From the NCBI GenBank assembly GCA_016182435.1, contig JACPGN010000190.1, positions 1 through 6,373 of the forward strand: a stretch of 6,373 nt of DNA, written 5' to 3'. The position numbers and the translations under genes are program-made. This DNA is from Lentisphaerota bacterium. GTDB taxonomy: Bacteria > Verrucomicrobiota > Kiritimatiellia > JAAZAB01. Below the pieces are notes generated by a model. The model did not search any database, was not told the DNA's origin, and was given only the letters and a program-made list of their open reading frames with translations. This document shows positions 1 to 5,940 of this stretch, in pieces. Position 1 is the first letter of the stretch, and each line of letters starts with the position of its first letter.

Positions 1-190
1 GCGGCGCGGGAGCGCCGCGCAGCGCAACCGGCAGACTCTCGCCGATGATGTAATGCGTCCGCTGCAGCGGCAGCGCCGCGATGGGCACAGGGTTTATATC
101 CGGCGCCGCGTTCGTCCTGGATTCGCCCCGCAGGGCGACCCCGGAGCAACCCAGCGCCAGAAAACAGAACAGCAGTGTCCGCCTTTTCAT
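1..190 (-). CDS. Exported protein of unknown function, N-terminal part
   Basis: This open frame starts at an ATG at 190 and stays open for 63 codons to the left edge, so the C-terminus lies outside the window. The start is supported by AAGGAG (195-200), 4 nt upstream of the ATG. The protein begins with a typical export signal: basic residues KRR at 2-4, then a hydrophobic run (TLLFCFLALGC, 5-15). Cys15 could be a lipid-modified cysteine, but the lipobox is poor (Ala at -3), so cleavage by ordinary signal peptidase is equally possible. After the signal comes a low-complexity stretch, then 'LPLQRTHYIIGESLPVAL', which looks like the first strand of a beta-sandwich domain found at the front of large exported carbohydrate-active proteins in related bacteria; that comparison is from memory. 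It lies downstream of a regulatory box shared with the GH141-like gene. The function is unknown. Confidence 0.75.
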   Translation of the reverse strand, partial: MKRRTLLFCFLALGCSGVALRGESRTNAAPDINPVPIAALPLQRTHYIIGESLPVALRGAPAP

Positions 191-194
191 TGCG

Positions 195-200
195 CTCCTT
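195..200 (-). promoter_or_regulatory. Ribosome binding site of the exported-protein gene
   Basis: On the minus strand the sequence reads AAAGGAGCGCAATG. The purine-rich AAGGAG sits just ahead of the ATG at 190 and fixes this as the start. The spacer is short, at 4 nt. Confidence 0.65.
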
Positions 201-224
201 TCGGGATGTAATCTCAATCTTGGC

Positions 225-280
225 TGGTAGGGCGCGCTCGCCGAGCGCGCCGCGGCGGTTTCGGCGAAACCGCCCTACCA
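225..280. repeat. Cloverleaf-like palindromic repeat (three-way junction)
   Basis: An outer stem pairs TGGTAGGG (225-232) with CCCTACCA (273-280). Inside are two perfect hairpins: GGCGCGCTC/GAGCGCGCC with loop GCC (231-251), and GGCGGTTTC/GAAACCGCC with loop GGC (254-274). The ends of the hairpins overlap the outer stem by two bases on each side, so the whole can fold as a three-way junction in DNA or RNA. It lies in the presumed 5' leader of the exported-protein gene, about 35 nt before its start codon. There is no U-tract, so it is not a standard terminator. It is most likely a dispersed intergenic repeat of the REP type. Confidence 0.75.
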
Positions 281-375
281 TTTACCACTTCATAACTTAG
301 TGGATACTTCGGGATGTTGGAATTTCTTGACCGGAAAAAAGTAGTGGACTCAGCGCCGCAAGCCAACCGGCTAAT

Positions 376-401
376 TTTTCGATTTATAGCACGAGTTTAA
401 C
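376..401 (-). promoter_or_regulatory. Shared regulatory box, copy 1 (promoter of the exported-protein gene)
   Basis: On the minus strand this reads GTTAAACTCG then TGCTATAAATCGAAAA. TGCTATAAA is a good extended -10 element (TG-n-TATAAT type). No -35 hexamer is evident 17 nt upstream, which would suit an activator-dependent promoter. The box aligns without gaps to copy 2 at 2296-2321, and the similarity continues into the leader: CCGGTTGGCTTG (357-368) and TTTCCGGTCAAGAAA (323-337). It starts 3 bp past the stop of the GH141-like gene and points at the exported-protein gene, leaving a leader of about 185 nt. The repeat is seen directly; the promoter role is inferred. Confidence 0.55.
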
Positions 402-403
402 TA

Positions 404-2125
404 CTACTCGAACCTGTTGTTGTGTATTCGGCAGGTGGCATCGCGGTTCTGGGGACGGTTAGTCAGCGTTAAGGCCTTGGCTACCCCGCGAACATGGTTT
501 TTCGCGACTTCGATGTGCCCGCTTCCCTCATCGAGGTATATGCCGCCGGGAACGCCCGCATTGTCATGCACATGATTGCCTATTATGACCGTTCCCGGTT
601 GATCGCCCAACGTATAGATGCCACCGCCATCGTTGCGCTTGAGCATCACATGATGGATATGATTGCGCTCTATCCTGTTATTTCCGGCCGGTGTGGGCGT
701 GTCGTAATAGAAAGGTTGGACATAAACTCCGCCACCAGCATCCTCCTCGCCCCAGCCCCATCCTACGGAAATGCCTGAGTACGGGAGATCGTAAATTTCG
801 TTGTCCGCGATGACGGTCCCATTCGTATAACCGGCAAAGACCCCGATGCTGCCCTCATATTCCACGCCGATATTATGGATGCGATTGTGGACGATCCGAT
901 TATCTTTTACGATAAGCCGCGAATCGCCCGGATGGTGATCCTCCTGCCGGACATCGCCCACCTGTATGGCGCTGCCTGAGATATCGTGGAAGGAACACTC
1001 CTTGACTATATTGCCCTGCGATCCGCGCTCTATATCCATTCCGGCGCCGCCCAGCCGGGTGAATGTGCACTGTTCGAATTGAACGGAGCGCGCGGCGTGC
1101 AGCACGATGTTGGCCGGGCTTTTCAAGGCTTCGCTATGAATACAGGCCACCGTGGCACACTCCTTTTCAAGACGGCGCATGAACCGCTTGGCGGGATCCG
1201 GATTCATGACGAAGTTAGCCTGCAAATCGGCGAATCCGTGTTCGCTGGGCCGGAGCCAGGTGGCATCGCGGAAAGTTATGCCCTGGAATCGAACGTTGCA
1301 AATGGGCCGGTCCGGCGAACCGCGCAGTTCCATCAGTCTTTCGAGCGCCGGAACAGTCGCTTGCGCTGAGGCCATGTCTTCGCCCTCGCGCGGCAGGTAA
1401 TAGAGCATCCCACTGCTCCGGTCGTGATACCATTCGCCAGCTTTGCCGAGCAGTTCGAACACATTCTCGACATAGGCAGGGAGACTGGCGCGCCGGGTCT
1501 CTTTTTGCGTGGCCAGATAAAAGCCCGGCTGTTGCATGACGATAGTGGCTTCACCCCGCGTCCGCGCCGCTTCGATATGCGCGACCTTGCAGATCATATG
1601 ACTCCATTCGTTCAGATATCCGAACTCGATGTCCGCTTGATTGCGCCAGGCAGGCATGTTCGTGTTTCGAGCCGTGTAGCCGGCCAGGCCGTCAATTTTA
1701 TCCCAGTTGCCCCACGGCTCCATTGCCGGCGGCGCGCCCCTTGCCCGCCCGGCGCGTCCACCGTTCACGTAGAGCTGACGGAATTTGCCAAAGGCACAGC
1801 TCGCCTTCCAGCGTCCATCCGTATCCGGCTTCCATCCGGTTATCGTCCTGGCGCCGCTCAAGACCGGCGTTGCGCCTTCGCGGGCGCGGTAAACAATGAA
1901 GTGACCGTTCGTGCCGGAGTCGTCCGGATCGAATTTAAGTGTTTCATCGAGCAAGTAAACGCCGTCGTCGAGCCACACAACGATATCGCCGGTCATGTCC
2001 TTGTTGACGGCTCTGACCGCATCCCGCGCCCTTGCCAAGGTTCTGAACGCCGCGCGGGCGGTCCCGGGGTTATTATCGTCGCCTTCCGGTGATGCATAAA
2101 ATGCCTGCCTAACATCGCGCATCAT
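404..2125 (-). CDS. GH141-like right-handed parallel beta-helix protein
   Basis: This is a protein of about 573 residues, probably a carbohydrate-active enzyme. The N-terminus has the cap typical of such proteins (AFYASPEGDDNNPGT, 8-22, then FRTLARARDAVRAV), followed by DDGVYLLDETL and VLSGARTITGWK, then RQLYVNGGRAGRAR. The C-terminal third is a series of beta-helix coils rich in NxI and GI steps, with GWGWGEEDAGG (455-465), GGGIYTLGDQPG (500-511) and PGGIYLDEGSG (526-536). This arrangement matches family GH141 and relatives, known from an alpha-L-fucosidase and a xylanase, but neither substrate nor catalytic residues can be assigned here. I chose the ATG at 2125 because GGAG lies 7 nt upstream and the family-like sequence starts right after it; a TTG at 2281 would add 52 unlikely residues. 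Neither start gives a signal peptide, so the protein may be cytoplasmic. It ends abruptly after a coil (NNRFE) with two stops in tandem, so slight C-terminal truncation is possible. Confidence 0.85.
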   Translation of the reverse strand: MMRDVRQAFYASPEGDDNNPGTARAAFRTLARARDAVRAVNKDMTGDIVVWLDDGVYLLDETLKFDPDDSGTNGHFIVYRAREGATPVLSGARTITGWKPDTDGRWKASCAFGKFRQLYVNGGRAGRARGAPPAMEPWGNWDKIDGLAGYTARNTNMPAWRNQADIEFGYLNEWSHMICKVAHIEAARTRGEATIVMQQPGFYLATQKETRRASLPAYVENVFELLGKAGEWYHDRSSGMLYYLPREGEDMASAQATVPALERLMELRGSPDRPICNVRFQGITFRDATWLRPSEHGFADLQANFVMNPDPAKRFMRRLEKECATVACIHSEALKSPANIVLHAARSVQFEQCTFTRLGGAGMDIERGSQGNIVKECSFHDISGSAIQVGDVRQEDHHPGDSRLIVKDNRIVHNRIHNIGVEYEGSIGVFAGYTNGTVIADNEIYDLPYSGISVGWGWGEEDAGGGVYVQPFYYDTPTPAGNNRIERNHIHHVMLKRNDGGGIYTLGDQPGTVIIGNHVHDNAGVPGGIYLDEGSGHIEVAKNHVRGVAKALTLTNRPQNRDATCRIHNNRFE

Positions 2126-2295
2126 GTTCCTTCTCCGAATTTTCCCTGTTGTTTTTTGGCGTATATCCGGCAGGCTAAGTATCCGTCGGTATAAATACTC
2201 GCCCCTGATTATATCCGTGTCAGCAGTGGTATAACTTGAAAAAACTTTCTTGCCGGAAAGTGTAAGGTCTCGTCCCGGCAAAGCAACCGGATTAT
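2126..2295 (-). other. Presumed 5' leader of the GH141-like gene
   Basis: If transcription starts just after the -10-like element in box copy 2, about 170 nt of untranslated leader precede the ATG. Its first part resembles the leader beyond copy 1: both carry a CCGGTTG-type motif next to the box and TTTCCGGCAAGAAA (2246-2259), matching 323-337 with one extra base there. The frame is open across this stretch from a TTG at 2281, but the translation has no family resemblance, so I treat it as noncoding. I see no known riboswitch. Confidence 0.35.
2129..2136 (-). promoter_or_regulatory. Ribosome binding site of the GH141-like gene
   Basis: The minus strand reads GGAGAAGGAACATGATG. GGAG (2133-2136) lies 7 nt before the ATG at 2125. 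A second ATG follows at once (2122), and either could be used. This site decides the start in favour of 2125 over the upstream TTG at 2281. Confidence 0.6.
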
Positions 2296-2321
2296 TTTTC
2301 GATTTATAGCACAGGATTAAC
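2296..2321 (-). promoter_or_regulatory. Shared regulatory box, copy 2 (promoter of the GH141-like gene)
   Basis: The minus strand reads GTTAATCCTG then TGCTATAAATCGAAAA. It is identical to copy 1 except for three bases in the upstream half. TGCTATAAA again gives an extended -10, with no clear -35 at the usual distance. It faces the GH141-like gene. The strongest conservation spans the -10-like sequence and GTTAA about 10 nt ahead of it, as expected for a regulator site next to or overlapping a promoter. The sequence identity is seen; the function is inferred. Confidence 0.55.
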
Positions 2322-2323
2322 TA

Positions 2324-2384
2324 AGGCGGGCGGCGACAATGGACAGAAGTAAACGGCCCAGGCGGCCAACAACTTCTCCTGTTT
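2324..2384. other. Unassigned spacer
   Basis: This short stretch lies between regulatory box copy 2 and the hairpin-rich element. I see no gene, no clear -35 element for the minus strand, and only a small GGCC-CAGGC-GGCC inverted repeat. It would be the upstream region of the GH141-like gene promoter. Confidence 0.4.
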
Positions 2385-2655
2385 GGTAATGGGTCAGAAG
2401 ATGTGGAAAAAATGCGGACGACATGGAAGTCGTCCCTCCACTCGTGGCCACGCTAAGAGCGTGGCAAGCGCGTTTTCCGCCGGAGGCGGATCCGCATAAG
2501 GCGGAATCCCGCGCCGCGCGGGATGGCGAGCCATTGGTAAAAGCAAACCGTCCCGACCAGAATGAGTCGGGATGGAGGGCTTGCCCACCTATGGAGGGTC
2601 GGGTTCCACCCCGACCGTCTGGATTCTATTTTTTCACATCTTCTGACGCATTACC
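2385..2655. mobile_element. MITE-like hairpin-rich element with terminal inverted repeats
   Basis: The ends are long inverted repeats: 2385-2413 begins GGTAATGGGTCAGAAGATGT, and 2628-2655 reversed begins GGTAATGCGTCAGAAGATGT. They pair over about 28 bp with one mismatch and one single-base gap. Between them lie at least six perfect hairpins: 2416-2435 (GGACGAC/GTCGTCC), 2447-2465 (GCCACGCT/AGCGTGGC), 2476-2490 (TCCGCC/GGCGGA), 2507-2523 (TCCCGCG/CGCGGGA), 2551-2572 (TCCCGAC/GTCGGGA) and 2597-2616 (GGTCGGG/CCCGACC). There is no transposase and no credible gene inside. No clear target-site duplication is visible at the ends. It could be a non-autonomous transposable element, or a composite of several REP-like repeats. 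It sits between the GH141-like gene and the AraC gene. Confidence 0.65.
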
Positions 2656-2709
2656 CCGTTCGGACAAAAGATGATTGTATGGGGCCGATATATCGCGTAG
2701 TCTTCGGGG

Positions 2710-2735
2710 TATTCGATTCTTAGCACGGAATTAAC
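2710..2735 (-). promoter_or_regulatory. Shared regulatory box, copy 3 (next to the AraC gene start)
   Basis: The minus strand reads GTTAATTCCG then TGCTAAGAATCGAATA. It matches copy 2 at 21 of 26 positions without gaps, keeping GTTAA, GTGCTA and AATCGA. It ends 3 bp before the ATG of the AraC-type gene. On the minus strand TGCTAAGAAT could serve as a weaker -10 reading leftward. Because of its position it may instead be an operator for the regulator's own control. I do not see a confident plus-strand promoter for the AraC gene between 2656 and 2709. Confidence 0.45.
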
Positions 2736-2738
2736 CCA

Positions 2739-3596
2739 ATGGTCATGAGCTCGCTCTATTTCGACCCGGTCATCCGCTTCGTCTGGGAAGGGCCGTGCCG
2801 CGACCACTGGCATGAAGGCCCGCGCTGGATTTTCGATTGCCTTCTGGAATACGCGGTCGCGGGCTCTTATCTCGTGACCATCGAGAAGCGCCCGCAGGTT
2901 ATGCGCAGCGGCAGCATCCTGATCCTGCCGCCGGGCGTCGTCAACGAATACCGCCTGATTAAGAACCGAGGAGTCTTCCGGCGTTGTATCCATTTCGATT
3001 GGACAAGAGAGTTTTCGCACCTCAAGACGCCGATTGATGCGTCGGCGGCCATGCCTTTTCAGACTGCGCTGCGCCATACCGTCCCCCCCGCTATCGCCGT
3101 TCATCTGCCGCTCATCACGCACGTCAGGGAGCGCCCCGGCACGCGAGGGCTCCTGCAAAATCTCTGGCGCGCGCTCCGTAATCGGCCGGAGCAGTCCGGC
3201 TACCTGCTGTGGCCCGTGCTGCGCTGTCTGCTGGCCGACCGGGCCGGCGCCGAGCACACCTGGCCGACCGGCAAGACCGCCAAAGCCATCATCCTGCTCA
3301 AGCATTACATTGAAAACCAATACGCCAAACCCATCGGCTATCCGGAATTCAGCGATGTGACGAGAATGTCCGAGAGTCATTTGTGCCAGGCTTTCCGCAA
3401 GCTCCTTGGCGCGCCGCCGGCGCGTTACCTCCGGGAAGTCCGCCTGGACCACGCCAAGCGCCTGCTTGAGGAAAGCACGCTGAACGTGGCGGAAGTCGCC
3501 GCGGCCGTGGGCCTGAGCGACGCCAATTATTTCACCCGCGTTTTTCGAAAACGCTTCGGCCAGTGCCCCAGCCGGACGATAACGGAAGGCGGTTAA
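2739..3596 (+). CDS. AraC/XylS-family transcriptional regulator
   Basis: This is a 285-residue DNA-binding regulator. The N-terminal half (about 20-90) looks like a cupin-type sensor fold: HWHEG at 23-27 and the RSGSILILPPGVVNEY segment at 56-71, as in AraC proteins that bind sugars. The C-terminal 100 residues hold the paired helix-turn-helix domain. The first helix-turn-helix is around 203-224 (MSESHLCQAFRKLLG). The second is around 249-274 (NVAEVAAAVGLSDANYFTRV, then FRKRFG), including the family signature. The start is the ATG at 2739, since a TAG at 2721-2723 closes the frame; the ribosome site is weak (GGAA), and ATG at 2745 is an alternative. It is the only plus-strand gene. It lies close to a box that recurs before two minus-strand genes, so it is the best candidate for their regulator. 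The ligand is unknown. Confidence 0.93.
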   Translation: MVMSSLYFDPVIRFVWEGPCRDHWHEGPRWIFDCLLEYAVAGSYLVTIEKRPQVMRSGSILILPPGVVNEYRLIKNRGVFRRCIHFDWTREFSHLKTPIDASAAMPFQTALRHTVPPAIAVHLPLITHVRERPGTRGLLQNLWRALRNRPEQSGYLLWPVLRCLLADRAGAEHTWPTGKTAKAIILLKHYIENQYAKPIGYPEFSDVTRMSESHLCQAFRKLLGAPPARYLREVRLDHAKRLLEESTLNVAEVAAAVGLSDANYFTRVFRKRFGQCPSRTITEGG

Positions 3597-3602
3597 GGTA
3601 TT

Positions 3603-3626
3603 AAGGCGGGCTATGCCCGCAACCCA
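3603..3626. repeat. GCGGGC hairpin repeat, copy 1
   Basis: A perfect 6-bp hairpin, GCGGGC-TAT-GCCCGC (3606-3620), begins 9 bp after the AraC gene's stop. The 24-bp unit (AAGGCGGGCTATGCCCGCAA then CCCA) recurs at 5941-5964 with two changes. No T-run follows the hairpin, so it is not a classical intrinsic terminator, although it could still shape the 3' end of the transcript. Confidence 0.6.
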
Positions 3627-3628
3627 TT

Positions 3629-3760
3629 ATCCAACACAATATCCAATATTCAACAAGGAATATCCAATAACCAAGTTAAGAGAATCGCCGACAACGTGTA
3701 AGGGGTGTTTTTGTTTACTTTCTTCATCATTGGTTATTGAGTGTTGGATATTGGATATTC
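3629..3760. repeat. AT-rich inverted repeat built from ATATCCAATA words
   Basis: The word AATATCCAATA occurs twice on the plus strand (3638-3662 and on to 3669), and related copies lie on the minus strand at 3740-3760. A perfect 10-bp inverted repeat pairs CAATAACCAA (3665-3674) with TTGGTTATTG (3730-3739), and looser pairing extends outward. The base composition is much more AT-rich than the flanking genes. It fills the gap between two convergent genes and has no credible gene. Words of this kind are, from memory, common intergenic repeats in planctomycete-like genomes. Confidence 0.55.
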
Positions 3761-3767
3761 TTATTAC

Positions 3768-3795
3768 AAAGATACACGCAAAAACGTGTATCTTT
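3768..3795 (-). terminator. Hairpin overlapping the stop of the broken oxidoreductase gene
   Basis: A perfect 11-bp stem (AAAGATACACG, 3768-3778, with CGTGTATCTTT, 3785-3795) encloses a 6-nt loop. On the minus strand the stem contains two bases of the TAA stop codon (3794-3796). The stem ends in TTT, then GTAATAAG, so the T-tract is weak. It may act as a terminator or a 3'-end stabiliser for the leftward transcript. Confidence 0.5.
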
Positions 3796-4811
3796 ACGGG
3801 AAAGCAGCTAAGCGCACGGGGCGATTCGTGCGGGCGCTGCGGTAGATGGCATCCAACAATTCCATCACCCGCAAGCCTTCCTCGCCGCCGGCGATATGCG
3901 GGCGGTCGTGGACGATGCAGTCAACGAAATGATACATGGCGCTTTTCACGCCCGGCACGGGCGGATGCAGCTTCATATCGAATTGGCAGCCTTCGCGCTC
4001 CACATACAGTTCCGCCTCGAACTCGTAGGTTTCGTTCCGATTGCGTTGCACCAATCCGCCCTTGGCGCCCAACAGCCGCGTTTCCATTAACTCTTGTTCG
4101 CGAATGTTGACCGCCCAGGACGCCTCCAGCTCCAGCGCGGCGCCGTTGGCGAATTTGATGAACGCGACGGCCATGTCTTCGACATCGAAATGCTTGAGCG
4201 CTTTTTTTGCCAGCGCCGCGGCGATCGGCTGGTAGGCGCCGGCCATGACCCAGACCGGCCGGGGATAGTTCATCAGCCAGAGCGCCAGGTCCAGCCGATG
4301 CACGCCCAGATCAATCAACGGCCCGCCGCCGGACAGCGCCTTGGTAGTGAACCAGCCGCCGAAGCCCGGAATCCCGCGCCGCCGGTGCCAGACCGTGCGG
4401 GCGAAGTAAATGTCGCCCAAGACGCCGGTTTCGACCTGCCGTTTGAGCGCGTAGGATTGTTCGGTGAAGCGGAAGGAGAAGTTGATCATCAGGCGCCGGT
4501 GGGCGCGCTTGGCGGCGGCCAGCATGACGCGCGCCTCGGCGGCGTTCAGGGCCATGGGCTTTTCGCAGAGAACATGACAGCCGGCCTTGAGCGCGGCCAG
4601 AGTCAGCGGCTTGTGGAACTTGTTCGGCGTGGCCACGCTGACGACATCGAGCGGCGATGCCGAACTCCCGGCCGACCTGGTCGCGCCGCGCCGCATCCGG
4701 GTCCGCAATGGCCGCCACTTCGGCCGCCGGGTGCTCGCGATAGCCCATGATATGCGCGCGCCCCATGCCCAGCCCGATCACGCCCACGCGGAGTTTCCTG
4801 TTCTTGTCCAT
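3794..4811 (-). pseudogene. Gfo/Idh/MocA oxidoreductase, frameshifted by an internal deletion
   Basis: The family comprises NAD(P)-dependent sugar dehydrogenases. The 5' piece starts at the ATG at 4811 and encodes 52 residues with the nucleotide-binding loop (GVIGLGMGRAH, 10-20), ending at GREFGI near 4656. The rest continues in another frame from 4648: DVVSVATPNKF, then CEKP with the usual catalytic-region lysine, then GGGPLIDLGVHRLD with the conserved His, and a normal C-terminus ending at 3794. Only 7 nt separate the two pieces. The intact neighbour has 16 residues (48 nt) there, so about 41 nt are missing, which both removes a piece of the Rossmann fold and shifts the frame. No ATG restarts the second piece; it would need a TTG at 4708. 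The gene follows the intact oxidoreductase by 14 nt and was probably co-transcribed. An assembly error cannot be excluded. Confidence 0.8.
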
Positions 4812-4825
4812 GATACTTTTCCGTT

Positions 4826-5926
4826 TCAATCCAGAACGCCGGCGGGCAGATCGGGGCGCATGGCCGCCGGGCGCTCGCAGGTCGAGCCCAGCGTGAGGCG
4901 CCTGCCGGTCCGCGCCGACTCGTGCAGGGACTGGAAAACATCCAGCACGTGAAAGGCCATCTCGCCCGTCAGCCGATGGGCGCGCCCGCTGCGAACGGCC
5001 GTCGCCAGGTCGGCCACCCCGAGTCCGCGTCCGCCGTCGCCATAAGGATGCAGCTCAGGCGCATCGTGCCAGTCCGGCTCGTCATGCCGGCGCACGCGCA
5101 CGCCGCCCCAAAACCCGTTCGGATCGGGCGCCTGCAGCGAACCCTCCGAACCGTACAGCTCGATGCAGGGCATGTTGTGATGCCAGACGTCGAAACTGGT
5201 GACGAGCGTGACGATGGCGCCGTTGTGAAATTCCAGGATGCCGGCCACGTGCGTCGGCACCTCGACCGGAATGGTTTGTCCGCGCTTGGGCTCGCTCGTG
5301 ATGGTGCGCTCCGGGAAGGTGATGGCGGCCGCGCCGCTCACGCGGCGCACAGGCCCCAACAGCACCACCAGCGCCGTAACGTAATAGGGCCCCATGTCGA
5401 AGAGGGGACCGCCGCCTTTGGCGTAATAGAACTCGGGGTCCGGGTGCCAACTCTCGTGCCCGTGACACATCATGAACGCCGCGCCGGCCACCACCCGCCC
5501 GATCGTCCCTTCGTCAATGACCCGCCGCGCGGTCTGAATGCCGGCGCCCAGAACGGTATCCGGCGCGCAGCCGAGCCGGACGCCAGCCTTCGCGGCGGCG
5601 GCGAGCAATCGGCGTCCGTCGGCGCGCGTCAGGGCCAGGGGTTTCTCCGCATAGTGATGCTTGCCAGCCCGGACCGTCTGGAGGCCGAGGGGCACATGTC
5701 CCTGTGGCGTCGTCAGGTTGACCACGAGCTCGATCTCGGGATCGGCCAGCAGGGCTTCCACGGAGAAGACGTGTGGAATTCCATATTCCTGCGCCCGCGC
5801 ACGGGCGCGTTCCTCCAGCCGATCCGCGACGGCCTTGACCCGCAACACGGGAAAGCGGCCGAAAGTTTTGAAATAGGCCGGCGAAATGTTGCCGCAGCCG
5901 ATCACGCCAATGGTCATTGGATTCAT
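4826..5926 (-). CDS. Gfo/Idh/MocA family oxidoreductase
   Basis: This 366-residue protein is a complete member of the family, which oxidises or reduces sugars and sugar derivatives with NAD(P). The N-terminal Rossmann domain has GVIGCGNIS at 7-15 and an acidic residue (Asp35) at the end of the second strand, suggesting NAD preference. EKP at 94-96 supplies the conserved lysine. The C-terminal substrate domain has GGGPLFDMGPYY at 171-182, where Tyr181 occupies the place of the His seen in the neighbouring paralogue. The start is well supported by AGGAGG (5935-5940), 8 nt before the ATG. The stop is 14 nt before the next, broken oxidoreductase gene, so the two look like one operon, with the ThuA-domain gene upstream on the same strand. 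The substrate is unknown; a 3-keto sugar step is plausible from the ThuA context. Confidence 0.93.
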   Translation of the reverse strand: MNPMTIGVIGCGNISPAYFKTFGRFPVLRVKAVADRLEERARARAQEYGIPHVFSVEALLADPEIELVVNLTTPQGHVPLGLQTVRAGKHHYAEKPLALTRADGRRLLAAAAKAGVRLGCAPDTVLGAGIQTARRVIDEGTIGRVVAGAAFMMCHGHESWHPDPEFYYAKGGGPLFDMGPYYVTALVVLLGPVRRVSGAAAITFPERTITSEPKRGQTIPVEVPTHVAGILEFHNGAIVTLVTSFDVWHHNMPCIELYGSEGSLQAPDPNGFWGGVRVRRHDEPDWHDAPELHPYGDGGRGLGVADLATAVRSGRAHRLTGEMAFHVLDVFQSLHESARTGRRLTLGSTCERPAAMRPDLPAGVLD

Positions 5927-5934
5927 GCCGTGTT

Positions 5935-5940
5935 CCTCCT
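5935..5940 (-). promoter_or_regulatory. Strong ribosome binding site of the intact oxidoreductase gene
   Basis: The minus strand reads AGGAGGAACACGGCATG. The perfect AGGAGG with an 8-nt spacer fixes the start at 5926 rather than at the internal ATG three codons later. Confidence 0.8.

Noticed and set aside
1424..2092. A 222-codon open frame on the plus strand
   Set aside because: It is antisense to the GH141-like gene and shows no recognisable protein features.
2126..2281. A 52-residue N-terminal extension of the GH141-like protein from a TTG
   Set aside because: The extension has no signal peptide or family-like residues, starts almost at the inferred transcript start, and a proper ribosome site supports the ATG at 2125.
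2394..2674. Small open frames on both strands within the hairpin-rich element
   Set aside because: Their sequence is dictated by the palindromes and they lack ribosome sites or family resemblance.
2634..3452. A 272-codon open frame on the minus strand
   Set aside because: It is antisense to the AraC-type gene, which has clear domains; no ribosome site or recognisable motif supports it.
3629..3760. CRISPR-like array from the repeated ATATCCAATA words
   Set aside because: The words are irregularly spaced, occur on both strands, and have no uniform spacers or cas genes nearby.
3613..4110. A 165-codon plus-strand open frame across the convergent spacer
   Set aside because: It runs through AT-rich repeats and then antisense to the oxidoreductase; the translation is low in plausibility.
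4640..4665. Programmed ribosomal frameshift joining the two oxidoreductase pieces
   Set aside because: No slippery sequence is seen and about 14 residues of the fold would still be missing, so deletion is the simpler explanation.
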